Of a DNA stretch of 64,000 nt, positions 25,533-32,950 are shown in pieces. The DNA is from SpSt-77 sp049972045 (GTDB lineage Bacteria > Chloroflexota > Anaerolineae > B4-G1 > DUEL01), in the NCBI GenBank assembly GCA_049972045.1, contig JBMFKS010000001.1, forward strand, positions 1 to 64,000. Direction: 5' to 3'. Below the pieces are notes generated by a model. It saw nothing but the letters and a program-made list of their open reading frames with translations. It searched no databases and had not been told where the DNA came from. Position numbers and translations under genes: made by a program. Position 1 is the stretch's first letter. Every line of letters begins with the position of its first letter.

Positions 25533-26192
25533 GTGGAAGCAATAGAAACCGCCATCGTGGAATTTCTTCATTCTGTGCTCAATGCTATCGGCTGGCCAGG
25601 AGTCGTGCTGATTATGGCGCTGGAGAGCGCCAACATTCCCATCCCCAGCGAAGTGACGATGCCGCTGGCCGGATGGATGCTGGTTCAGGCGAAAGGACTC
25701 CCCTTCTGGCGCGCGGCGCTGGACGGCGGCCTGTTCGGCGCGCTGGGATGCACCATCGGCTCCATCGCTTCCTACTTGCTGGGGCTGTGGGGAGGGCGGC
25801 CTTTCCTCCAACGGTGGGGCTGGTACATCCTCATCTCCCCGCACGACCTGGAGCAGGCCGACCGCTGGTTTGCCCGCTGGGGCGACTGGGCCGTCTTCAT
25901 CTCCCGCCTCCTGCCCATCGTGCGCACATTCATCTCCTTCCCGGCCGGCATTGTCCGGGTTCCGTTCGTCCGGTTCACCGTTCTCAGTTTCATCGGCTCC
26001 TTCATCTGGTGCGCGGCGCTGGCCATCGCAGGCTACGCCTTCGGGAGCGAGTGGGAACGCATCCGGGAAATCATGCGCCCCTTTGATATTCCCATCGCCA
26101 TCGCTATGCTGGCCGGCCTGGGTTATTACATCTACCGGCACATCCGCCGGGCTCAAACCCCTCTTCTCCCCGAAGAGGGCGAACCGGCGTAA
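25533..26192 (+). CDS. DedA-family membrane protein
   Basis: A 219-residue VTT/SNARE-associated domain protein with six hydrophobic segments. Family motifs visible are ESANIPIPSEVTMPLAGWM near the N-terminus and WAVFISRLLPIVRTFISFPA near residue 130 (F/Y-x-x-R-x-x-P-x-x-R-x-x-x-x-x-x-A-G). A GTG start has AAGGAG at good spacing. The family includes lipid scramblases and undecaprenyl phosphate translocases of the inner membrane; the specific role here is unknown. It is transcribed alone. Confidence 0.88.
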   Translation: MEAIETAIVEFLHSVLNAIGWPGVVLIMALESANIPIPSEVTMPLAGWMLVQAKGLPFWRAALDGGLFGALGCTIGSIASYLLGLWGGRPFLQRWGWYILISPHDLEQADRWFARWGDWAVFISRLLPIVRTFISFPAGIVRVPFVRFTVLSFIGSFIWCAALAIAGYAFGSEWERIREIMRPFDIPIAIAMLAGLGYYIYRHIRRAQTPLLPEEGEPA

Positions 26193-26276
26193 CCCTCCTC
26201 ACCCCAACTCTTGGCTAACGGCTAACCAAGCCACTTGACACTTTTGTGCGCCGCTCACCACTCCGCCGCCCGGATG

Positions 26277-26362
26277 GTCATGGCGAGCCGCCCGAAGGGC
26301 GGCGAAGCGATCTCCAAAGCGCATCGGAGATTGCTTCGGGCGCTTCGCGCCCTCGCAATGAC
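26277..26362. repeat. Intergenic inverted repeat of the GCGAGGGC...GAGATTGCTTC type
   Basis: GTCATGGCGAGCCGCCC at the left and GCCCTCGCAATGAC at the right form imperfect arms. GCGATCTCC and GGAGATTGC occur as an inner pair. It resembles a widespread palindromic repeat with the GTCATTGCGAG core, found in many unrelated bacteria. It lies between the DedA gene and the ABC permease gene. Confidence 0.7.
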
Positions 26363-26422
26363 CCCTCCAGAGAAAACTGTCAGGTGGCTAGACGGCTAAC
26401 CACTATCGGCTAACGGCTCATC

Positions 26423-27238
26423 ATGAACATCCTCCAGCACCTGCGAGAACTCTGGCAGTATCGGGACCTGGTCCGCAACCTGGTCATTCGGGACCTGAAG
26501 GCCCGTTATAAAAACTCCGTCCTGGGGGTGGCCTGGTCGTGGGTCAACCCCCTGATGATGATGGTGGTCTACACCGTTGTCTTTAACATCCTGGCGGGCC
26601 GTTCCAACCTCCGGAATTATCCGGTCTTCATCCTCTGTGCCCTATTGCCCTGGAACTTCTTTGCCAACGCCGTCTCCCAGGCGACCAATAGCATCGTGGA
26701 CGCGGCACCTCTGGTCAAAAAAGTCTATTTCCCCCGGGAGGTACTCCCCCTCTCCGCCGTACTGAGCAACATGGTTCATTTCCTCATCTCCCTTCCCGTC
26801 TTCTTCCTCCTGGCCCTGGCGATGGGGAATCCGCTGACTGGCTGGGCCCTCCTCTTCCCCATCACCCTCGCAATTCAGGTGATGTTCACCGTCGGCGTCA
26901 GTTTCATCACCGCCACCCTGAATGTCTTCTACCGGGACACCCGGCTGATTATGGACGTGCTCCTGCTGGCCTGGTTCTTCCTCACCCCCATCTTCTACCC
27001 CCTCACCACGGTGCCGGAGCAGTACGTCCTCTGGGGCGTCTCCATCAACGTGCGGGCATGGCTGTTGCGGCTGAACCCGATGGCCTCCATCATCTCCTCA
27101 TACCGCGACCTTCTGTACTGGGGAGTCTCCACTGCCTGGGACTTTCTTCTGCGGACGGCGGTGACATCGCTCATCGTCCTGGTCATTGGCTACCTGATCT
27201 TCCTGCGGTACAGTCCCCGGTTCGGGGAAGAGGTGTGA
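26423..27238 (+). CDS. ABC-2 type export permease (Wzm/TagG-like), orphan
   Basis: A 271-residue membrane protein with six helices. NLVIRDLKARYKNSVLGVAW at residues 18-37 is the characteristic N-terminal cytoplasmic motif, and LLAWFFLTPIFYPLTTVP near 185 is the second signature. Such permeases export O-antigen, teichoic acid or other polysaccharides with an ATPase (Wzt/TagH). No ATPase gene is adjacent, since downstream lies a MITE and then convergent lexA. The partner may be elsewhere, or the operon may have been broken at this site. Confidence 0.85.
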   Translation: MNILQHLRELWQYRDLVRNLVIRDLKARYKNSVLGVAWSWVNPLMMMVVYTVVFNILAGRSNLRNYPVFILCALLPWNFFANAVSQATNSIVDAAPLVKKVYFPREVLPLSAVLSNMVHFLISLPVFFLLALAMGNPLTGWALLFPITLAIQVMFTVGVSFITATLNVFYRDTRLIMDVLLLAWFFLTPIFYPLTTVPEQYVLWGVSINVRAWLLRLNPMASIISSYRDLLYWGVSTAWDFLLRTAVTSLIVLVIGYLIFLRYSPRFGEEV

Positions 27239-27253
27239 CAAAGATCGCCTCTA

Positions 27254-27385
27254 GTGGTCAGTCAAGTTTGTACTTATGGGTCCGAATGGCCGACGCGGCC
27301 AGGGGCCCACCAGGCGTAGGGCAACTGTGAGCAGTTGCCCTCCTGGAGGGCGCAAAGACCCACAAAAGGGCGGTTGACAAACCAT
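27254..27385 (-). mobile_element. MITE-like element, copy 4 (132 bp, long form)
   Basis: Flanked by TA at 27252-27253 and 27386-27387. The ends GTGGTCAGTCAA and (reverse complement) ATGGTTTGTCAA match the family. It is inverted relative to the 8931 copy and contains the same GGCCGACGCGGCCAGGGGCC-type segment. It begins 16 bp after the permease stop. Confidence 0.85.
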
Positions 27386-27519
27386 TAGACACAGAAAGAG
27401 TTCTGGGTACAGGATACCCGACTTGCTGGTGGAGCGCAGGGGGCGGTATGAGTGTTCGGGACTTTTACCCGTACGCCTTTATGGGATTCAACACACCCTT
27501 TGAGGTTCCCCAACTCCGC

Positions 27520-28182
27520 TCAGCGGACCTGCCGGATGACCATCACCACCTTGCCCTGAATCTGTACCTGGCGGGGGTCGTCTATGTAGAGGGGTTCCAT
27601 CGTGGGGTTGGCGGGCTGAAGGCGCACCCGTCCCCCCTCCCAGTAGACCCGCTTCAGGGTTGCCTCCTCCCGGTCCCGCAGCCAGACGGCCGCCATCTCC
27701 CCGTTCGCGACTTCCTCGGCGGGGCGCATAATGACAATGTCGCCGTCGTGGACCATCGCATCTATCATAGAATTCCCCCGGACGCGCAGGGCGTAGAGGT
27801 CTCCGGGGTCTCCCACGATGCTGCGCGTTAACTCAATCGTCTCCTCCACACCCAGCAGGGAGAAGTCTGAGGAAGGGACGGGGATCGGTTCGCCCGCGGC
27901 GATATAACCCAAAATAGGAACCAAGACGACTTCGCCGAGCCCCAGCCATCGCGCGCCCGCTGCAGTGAGACGAATGCTCCGGGAAGAGCGCGGGTCCCGC
28001 TCTATCCATCTCGCCTGTTCCAACCGCTTCAGGTAATAATCCACCACCGAGGTGGAAGACATCCTCAGTTCCCGGACGATGTCCCGGACGGTGGGAGGGT
28101 AACCCCGTTCCTGGATGAAATCCCGAATGCACTCCAGAATGCGCCGCTCCTGCTCCTCTACCCCTTCCTGTTTTCTGTTCAC
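27520..28182 (-). CDS. lexA: LexA repressor
   Basis: A 220-residue SOS repressor/protease. Residues 6-68 form the winged helix (RILECIRDFIQERGYPPTVR, then SSTSVVDYYLKRLEQ). The self-cleavage Ala-Gly is in YIAAGEPIPV near residue 102. The catalytic Ser is in VRGNSMIDAMVHDGDIV near 145, and the Lys is in EATLKRVYW near 183. The GTG at 28182 with GGGAGG upstream is preferred over a longer ATG start at 28227, because the promoter -10 lies at 28213-28218, inside that longer reading. Its own LexA box sits within the promoter (see below), so it is autoregulated. Confidence 0.95.
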   Translation of the reverse strand: MNRKQEGVEEQERRILECIRDFIQERGYPPTVRDIVRELRMSSTSVVDYYLKRLEQARWIERDPRSSRSIRLTAAGARWLGLGEVVLVPILGYIAAGEPIPVPSSDFSLLGVEETIELTRSIVGDPGDLYALRVRGNSMIDAMVHDGDIVIMRPAEEVANGEMAAVWLRDREEATLKRVYWEGGRVRLQPANPTMEPLYIDDPRQVQIQGKVVMVIRQVR

Positions 28183-28212
28183 CGCCGCCTCCCGAGGTGG
28201 GTTTCTCTTTTT

Positions 28213-28241
28213 ATTATAGACGAACATCCGTTCGGTGTCAA
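28213..28241 (-). promoter_or_regulatory. lexA promoter
   Basis: Minus strand TTGACA at 28241-28236, exactly 17 bp, TATAAT at 28218-28213. Full consensus, and the spacer holds the LexA box. Confidence 0.85.
28221..28234. promoter_or_regulatory. LexA (SOS) box
   Basis: CGAACATCCGTTCG, a perfect match to the GAAC-N4-GTTC type used by Gram-positive and Chloroflexi-type LexA. It lies entirely between the -35 and -10 of lexA and about 10 bp upstream of the -35 of the divergent peptidase gene. Confidence 0.85.
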
Positions 28242-28243
28242 AT

Positions 28244-28272
28244 TTGGAATTCCCGTTTTTTGTTGTACAATA
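28244..28272 (+). promoter_or_regulatory. Promoter of the M1 peptidase gene (leaderless)
   Basis: TTGGAA, 17 bp spacer, TACAAT. The -10 ends 6 bp before the ATG at 28279, so transcription should start at or next to the A of the start codon. Confidence 0.65.
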
Positions 28273-28278
28273 TAGCCG

Positions 28279-29793
28279 ATGAGCGGCTCAACCCCATTCA
28301 CCGGCCGTGGGCACCCACGAGCATTCCCCCTTCGCCTTTCCCGGGCCCTTGCCCCGGTTGGGCTGCTGGTTGTGCTCATTTCCTGCCTGCCACTGACGCC
28401 TTTGCCCTCGCCCACCCCCGCAATGGCTACTCCCCGTCCCCTTCCCACCGCCGCGCCGATGGATACCCCCCCGCCCCCAGACGCCCTCTCTCTAGCTCCC
28501 CAATACGCCATTTCCTTGACGGTGGACGTCGCTCGTTCGCAAGTGGTGGGAGAGCAGACGGTCCGCTTCACCAACGCCGAAGAGGCCCCTCTGCGCGACC
28601 TCTACCTCCGCCTCTTCCCCAACACCCCTGGCTACGGCGGCAAGATGAGGGTGAGTTCCATTCGCCTGAACGGGAAGCCCGCCAGCCCGGAGGTCCGCCT
28701 GGGCGGGTCGGCCCTGCGTCTCCTGCTCAATCCGCCCCTGGCCCCGATGGAGACGGTCACCCTCAGCCTGGCCTTCACCGCCACCGTCCCCCTGACCGAT
28801 GAGATAGACTACGCCCAGTTCTCCTTCGTGCGCGGCGTGATGGCCCTCCCCGAAGTCTACCCCCTGATCCCCGTCTACGACGACGAGGGCTGGAACGTGG
28901 AGGTCGCGCCCGAGTACGGTGACGCCGTCTACTCCGACGTCGCTTTCTATCAGGTGGAGGTGACCGCGCCACCGACGATGACCTTGGTGGCCTCCGGGAC
29001 GTGCGCGGCGGGGGAGGCCGGGCATTGGTCCTGCCGGGCCGGTCCGGTCCGGGATTTCGCCCTCATCCTGGGCGACGACTACCAGGTCGCCAGCCAGGTC
29101 GCCGAAGGAGTCGTCGTCAACAGTTATTTCTACTCTGCCCATCGGGAGGGCGGGGAGCAGGTTCTGAGAATCGCGGTGGACGCCCTCACCCTCTACTCCC
29201 GCCTCTTCGGGCCGTACCCGTACGAGGAACTGGACGTGGTGGAGACGCCGACGCGGGCCGGCGGGATTGAGTACCCCACGCTGGTGGTCATCTCCGACCG
29301 GCTCTATACCGGCCATCCTCGCCTGAAGTGGGTGGTGGCGCACGAGGTGGCCCATCAGTGGTGGTACGGCGTGGTGGGGAGCGACCAGGTGGACGAGCCC
29401 TGGCTGGATGAGGCGCTGACGCAGTACACCACCCTGCTCTACCACGAGTTCCTCTACGGCCCCGATACTGCCACCAGGATTCTGAAGGACGACTTTCAGG
29501 CCACCTACGACCGGCTGGTAAAGGAAGGGAACGATATGCCTGCTGGATTGCCGGTCGCTGCCTATCCCCGGGATCTCTACGGCCCGGTGGTCTACCGGAA
29601 AGGGGCCCTTTATTTTCACGCCCTGCGGGGGCGGGTGGGGGACGAGAACTTCTTTGCCCTGCTGCGGGCATACTACCGCCGTCACCGTTACGGGATTGCC
29701 ACCCCGGACTCTTTTCTGGCAACGGTGAAAGCGGTGACGGGGAGCGAGCACCGCGACCTTTATGAGCGCTGGATTCTGGGGGTCTCGCGGTGA
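28279..29793 (+). CDS. M1-family metallopeptidase, probable lipoprotein
   Basis: A 504-residue zinc peptidase. Residues 28-40 (LLVVLISCLPL) form a lipobox-like segment, followed by a Pro/Thr-rich linker. Residues 75-260 match the M1 N-terminal beta domain. GGIEYPT is the exopeptidase-motif position (GxMEN equivalent), and VAHEVAHQWWYGVVGSDQ carries HExxH with the second Glu in DEPWLDEALTQY (18 residues on). The catalytic Tyr may be in VVYRKGALYFHALR. It is shorter than typical aminopeptidase N (about 850), lacking the C-terminal HEAT domain. The promoter predicts a leaderless transcript. It is probably extracytoplasmic. Confidence 0.88.
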   Translation: MSGSTPFTGRGHPRAFPLRLSRALAPVGLLVVLISCLPLTPLPSPTPAMATPRPLPTAAPMDTPPPPDALSLAPQYAISLTVDVARSQVVGEQTVRFTNAEEAPLRDLYLRLFPNTPGYGGKMRVSSIRLNGKPASPEVRLGGSALRLLLNPPLAPMETVTLSLAFTATVPLTDEIDYAQFSFVRGVMALPEVYPLIPVYDDEGWNVEVAPEYGDAVYSDVAFYQVEVTAPPTMTLVASGTCAAGEAGHWSCRAGPVRDFALILGDDYQVASQVAEGVVVNSYFYSAHREGGEQVLRIAVDALTLYSRLFGPYPYEELDVVETPTRAGGIEYPTLVVISDRLYTGHPRLKWVVAHEVAHQWWYGVVGSDQVDEPWLDEALTQYTTLLYHEFLYGPDTATRILKDDFQATYDRLVKEGNDMPAGLPVAAYPRDLYGPVVYRKGALYFHALRGRVGDENFFALLRAYYRRHRYGIATPDSFLATVKAVTGSEHRDLYERWILGVSR

Positions 29794-29821
29794 AGAACGG
29801 GCCGGGCACGTTCGCGGCCGC

Positions 29822-29849
29822 TTGACAACTTCCGCTTTCCGGATACAAT
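29822..29849 (+). promoter_or_regulatory. Promoter of the PTS operon
   Basis: TTGACA, 16 bp spacer, TACAAT. The transcript would carry a leader of about 360 nt to the IIB start. Confidence 0.65.
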
Positions 29850-29971
29850 ATCGCCGCCACAGACCCTCTGGGGGCAGGACAACGGCTCACCGTTGTCCCG
29901 CTTCTGGGCTGTGAGCCGATGACCACCGGTGCGGTGGGCCAGGGCGGTTCTGGACCGAAGGCCCTTTCAAA

Positions 29972-30038
29972 ACCGCAGAGGGCGCGAAGAGCGCAAAGAA
30001 ATCTGAAAAATCTTTGCGCCCTTTGCGTTCTTCGCGGT
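29972..30038. repeat. Long inverted repeat, ACCGCAGAGGGCGC family
   Basis: ACCGCAGAGGGCGCGAAGA and TCTTCGCGGT-type arms flank a short spacer (AATCTGAAAAA). It is a relative of 3415-3485. A half copy recurs at about 30698-30722 inside the 3' end of the IIB gene. Confidence 0.7.
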
Positions 30039-30216
30039 GAAAACGAAAACATGTTCGCACTCCCACCGGGTCTGAACCTGCGGGGAGAGCAAGAGAGTTG
30101 CCCCGATGTCTTCCGCACCATTTCCCGGTGCCGCTGGGATCGCCGATGCGACCGAGACGGCAGAGGGGAAATGTCCCTCTGCTGTTTCCCCGATTTCTCA
30201 ACCGAAAGCCGTGCGA

Positions 30217-30756
30217 ATGAGCCAGGAATGGGGATTGGTCCGGATTGACGACCGGTTGATTCACGGGCAGGTGATTGCCGTCTGGTGCAAACACCGCCCC
30301 TTTACCCGCATCGTGATCGTGGACGACGAGGTCGCTGCCGACCCCTTCATGCAGGAGGTGATGCGGCTGGCCGCGCCCCCTGGCCTGGGGGTGGATGTCC
30401 TGTCGCTGGCGGAGGCCGTTCGCCGTCTGCCGCAGGACTCCCACCCCCCAGAGACCACGATGTTGCTTCTGCGATCCCCCCAGGCGGCCTTGCGCCTCTA
30501 CGAGGGAGGAGTCCGGTATACGGCGCTGAACGTGGGCGGGATGGGAATCGGCCCGGGCCGCCGGCCGCTCTTCCGCCACATCGCTGCCTCGGACGAAGAG
30601 ATTGCCGCCCTGAAGACCCTGGCAGAGCAGGGAGTGGAGATCACATTTCTGACGGTGCCGGGGGAGAAAGCCCGGTCGTTTCAAGATCTTCTCTTTAAAC
30701 CGCAGAGCACGCCGAGAGCGCACGATTGCGGTTCGCAGTCAGGCACAAAGCGATAG
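30217..30756 (+). CDS. PTS mannose-family IIB component
   Basis: A 179-residue phosphocarrier. GLVRIDDRLIHGQVIAVWCK at the N-terminus contains the phosphorylated His (DDRLIHGQ), and NVGGMGIGPGRRPLF near 105 is also family-typical. The start at 30217 aligns with the family N-terminus; longer frames to 30106 pass through repeat sequence. The last 20 or so residues (from KPQSTPRAHD) are encoded by a half copy of the CGCAGAG repeat and are probably an insertion-derived tail. It passes phosphate from an IIA domain to the sugar entering through IIC-IID, but no IIA or enzyme I is in the window. Confidence 0.9.
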   Translation: MSQEWGLVRIDDRLIHGQVIAVWCKHRPFTRIVIVDDEVAADPFMQEVMRLAAPPGLGVDVLSLAEAVRRLPQDSHPPETTMLLLRSPQAALRLYEGGVRYTALNVGGMGIGPGRRPLFRHIAASDEEIAALKTLAEQGVEITFLTVPGEKARSFQDLLFKPQSTPRAHDCGSQSGTKR

Positions 30757-30834
30757 CGGAGTGCCGTCTGGGGTGGCAAAAGGCCGAAGGAACTGACCGT
30801 TGTTCAACCACAAATTCCCTGTTCGGAGGAAACC

Positions 30835-32619
30835 ATGCGCCTATCCAGAAAATCCGTCGTCATCGCCATACTGGTCAATCTGGCCCTGATGGGGGTGGGC
30901 GCCGTCGCCGCTCGCGCTGCACCGACGGCGCAGCCAGAGCCGGTGCGGATGAGTTTCCCCCTCGCGGCGGCCGTCGGCATCCTCTACTACCTGGCCTGGT
31001 CTCCCTGGTTTGCCAACCTGGGCTTCACCGTTCTCTACCGCCCGCTGGTCGCCGGGACCCTGGTCGGGGCAGTGATGGGGCGGGTGGCGGAGGGGGTGGC
31101 TATCGGCGCCCACATCAACGTCCTCTACCTGGGGTGGATCACCGCCGGCGGCTCCTTCCCCGGCGACCCGGGCCTGGCGGGCTACCTGGGGACGGCGCTG
31201 GCGCTGGGGGGCGGGCTGGACGTCCAGGCGGCCCTGGCGCTGGCCGCTCCGCTGGGCCTGCTGGGCGGCCTGACGTACTCGCTGCGGATGTCCGTCTGCT
31301 CGGTGATCCCCCACTGGGCCGACCGCTTCGCCGAAGAGGGGGACATCAAGGCCGTCGCCCGCAGCAACTACATTTACTCTCAGCCTTTCCTGTTCGTCCT
31401 GTACGCGGTGCCGGTCGCCCTGGCGGCATATCTGGGCGCGCCAGCCGTGGGTGCGGCGCTGGGGTGGATCGCTCAGCACGCCATCTGGGTGATGAACGGG
31501 TTGTTCGTCGCCAGCGGGATGCTGGCCGCGCTGGGCATCGCCCTGAACCTGAAATTCCTGTTTCGCGGGAACACCTGGCCCTACTTCTTCATCGGATTCG
31601 CCGTCACTTCTTTGATGGCAGGCAAGGTCAACCTGGTGGTCCTGGCCATTATCGGGGTGTGCGTGGCCTACATTCACGTCCTCTTCACGGCCCGGGAGGG
31701 TGAGGAGCAACCGACGCCTCCGGCGGAGCGACGGGCCGGCCCGGGCCTGCTCACCCGTCGGGACGTCTTTCGCGCCTGGCTGCGCTGGCTCTTCTTCTCC
31801 CACTCCTGCTACAACTGGGAACGCATGCAGGGGCTGGGCTTCGCCCACAGTATGACGCCCATCATTGAGAAATTGTACAAAAAGCAGGAGGACATCCGCG
31901 CGGCGCTGAAGCGACACCTGGTCTTCTTCAACACCCAGCCGGATATCGGGGGCGTCATTCACGGCATCGTGATCGCGATGGAGGAGGAGCGGGCCGCCGG
32001 AGCCGACATCAGCGACGACGCCATCAACGGGGTCAAGACCGGGTTGATGGGCCCGATGGCGGGCATCGGCGATACTCTTCAGCAGGGCATCGTCATTCCC
32101 ATTGCGCTGGCGCTGGGCATTGGCATCGCCACCGGCGGCGCTGTTGGGACGGCGACGCGGGGGAGCATCCTGGGCCCCCTCTTCTACCTGGTCGCCGTGG
32201 CGGCCTTCATCTGGGGCGTGGGCTGGTGGGTCTGGTGGCAGGGATATGTCCGGGGGCGCGCGGCGGTGACGTCCATCCTCCGCACCGGTGCCATCGCACG
32301 CATCATTCTGGGTGCGGGGGTACTGGGCAACTTCATCATGGGCGCGCTGGCGGTCCAGTTCGTCCGTCTCTCCACCCCGGTGGCCTTTATGGTCGGTGGG
32401 AGTCCGTTCCGCCTGCAGGCCATCCTGGATAGTCTGATGCCCAACCTGCTACCCTTGTTGCTGGTGCTGCTGGTGTGGTGGCTGGTGGCCCGGAAGAACG
32501 TCTCCCCCACCAGGGTGATGGCGGCCATCATCCTCCTCGGCATCCTCAGCGCGTACCCGATCTGGCCGGGGCTGAACGAGGCCGGTGAGGCGATTCGGGT
32601 GGGACTGTTCGGGGGGTGA
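30835..32619 (+). CDS. PTS mannose-family IIC-IID fusion permease
   Basis: A 594-residue fusion. Residues 1-285 are a IIC domain (AWSPWFANLGFTVLYRPLVA, EGVAIGAHINVLYLGW) with eight or so helices. Residues 300-594 are a IID domain (LTRRDVFRAWLRWLFFSHSC, then YNWERMQGLGFAHSMTP and GLMGPMAGIGDTLQQG). In known mannose-type systems IIC and IID are normally separate proteins, so the fusion is notable. GGAGGAAACC precedes the ATG. The N-terminal residues 1-27 (basic then hydrophobic) resemble a signal anchor absent from most IICs. The substrate is unknown. Confidence 0.88.
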   Translation: MRLSRKSVVIAILVNLALMGVGAVAARAAPTAQPEPVRMSFPLAAAVGILYYLAWSPWFANLGFTVLYRPLVAGTLVGAVMGRVAEGVAIGAHINVLYLGWITAGGSFPGDPGLAGYLGTALALGGGLDVQAALALAAPLGLLGGLTYSLRMSVCSVIPHWADRFAEEGDIKAVARSNYIYSQPFLFVLYAVPVALAAYLGAPAVGAALGWIAQHAIWVMNGLFVASGMLAALGIALNLKFLFRGNTWPYFFIGFAVTSLMAGKVNLVVLAIIGVCVAYIHVLFTAREGEEQPTPPAERRAGPGLLTRRDVFRAWLRWLFFSHSCYNWERMQGLGFAHSMTPIIEKLYKKQEDIRAALKRHLVFFNTQPDIGGVIHGIVIAMEEERAAGADISDDAINGVKTGLMGPMAGIGDTLQQGIVIPIALALGIGIATGGAVGTATRGSILGPLFYLVAVAAFIWGVGWWVWWQGYVRGRAAVTSILRTGAIARIILGAGVLGNFIMGALAVQFVRLSTPVAFMVGGSPFRLQAILDSLMPNLLPLLLVLLVWWLVARKNVSPTRVMAAIILLGILSAYPIWPGLNEAGEAIRVGLFGG

Positions 32620-32655
32620 TCGGTAAGGACAAGCCCCGCCCCGCATGGGAATCGG

Positions 32656-32910
32656 ATGCCCGAAATAGAGGTAACGGTCAGACATCCGGAGGGGTTGCAT
32701 GCCCGACCGGCGGCCCGTTTCGTCCAGACGGCGCGGCGGTTCCACAGCCGGGTGCGCGTCCTCTACGGCGGCCGGGAGGCGGACGCGAAGAGCCTGCTGA
32801 GCCTGCTGGCCCTGGGGGTAGAACCGGAGGCGGTGATCACCATCCAAGCCGAAGGGGAGGACGCGGAAGAGGCGCTGGCCGCGCTGGAAGGGGTGGCAAC
32901 AGGGCAGTAA
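32656..32910 (+). CDS. ptsH: HPr phosphocarrier protein
   Basis: An 84-residue HPr. EVTVRHPEGLHARPAARFVQ contains the phosphorylated His15 equivalent, and the Ser46 region reads AKSLLSLLALGV, with a Ser at the regulatory position. It lies 36 bp after the IIC-IID gene, probably co-transcribed. The ptsI gene for enzyme I is not in the window, so phosphate delivery must use an enzyme elsewhere. Confidence 0.93.
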   Translation: MPEIEVTVRHPEGLHARPAARFVQTARRFHSRVRVLYGGREADAKSLLSLLALGVEPEAVITIQAEGEDAEEALAALEGVATGQ

Positions 32911-32948
32911 GGACGCCTTCCGCAGGTTCCAACCTGCGGGAGGCGTCC
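32911..32948. terminator. Hairpin between convergent operons
   Basis: GGACGCCTTCCGCAGGTT and AACCTGCGGGAGGCGTCC form a stem of about 18 bp with one mismatch and a 2-base loop. It sits directly after the HPr stop and just before the stop of the convergent ABC permease gene. There is no T tract; bidirectional terminator likely but unproven. Confidence 0.6.
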
Positions 32949-32950
32949 GG

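Larger units (their letters stand above)
29794..30216. other. Long leader of the PTS operon
   Basis: About 420 bp between the peptidase and the PTS genes. It holds a promoter (29822-29849), a short hairpin GGACAACGG/CCGTTGTCC at 29877-29898, and a long inverted repeat at 29972-30038. The remainder shows no convincing gene. Confidence 0.55.
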
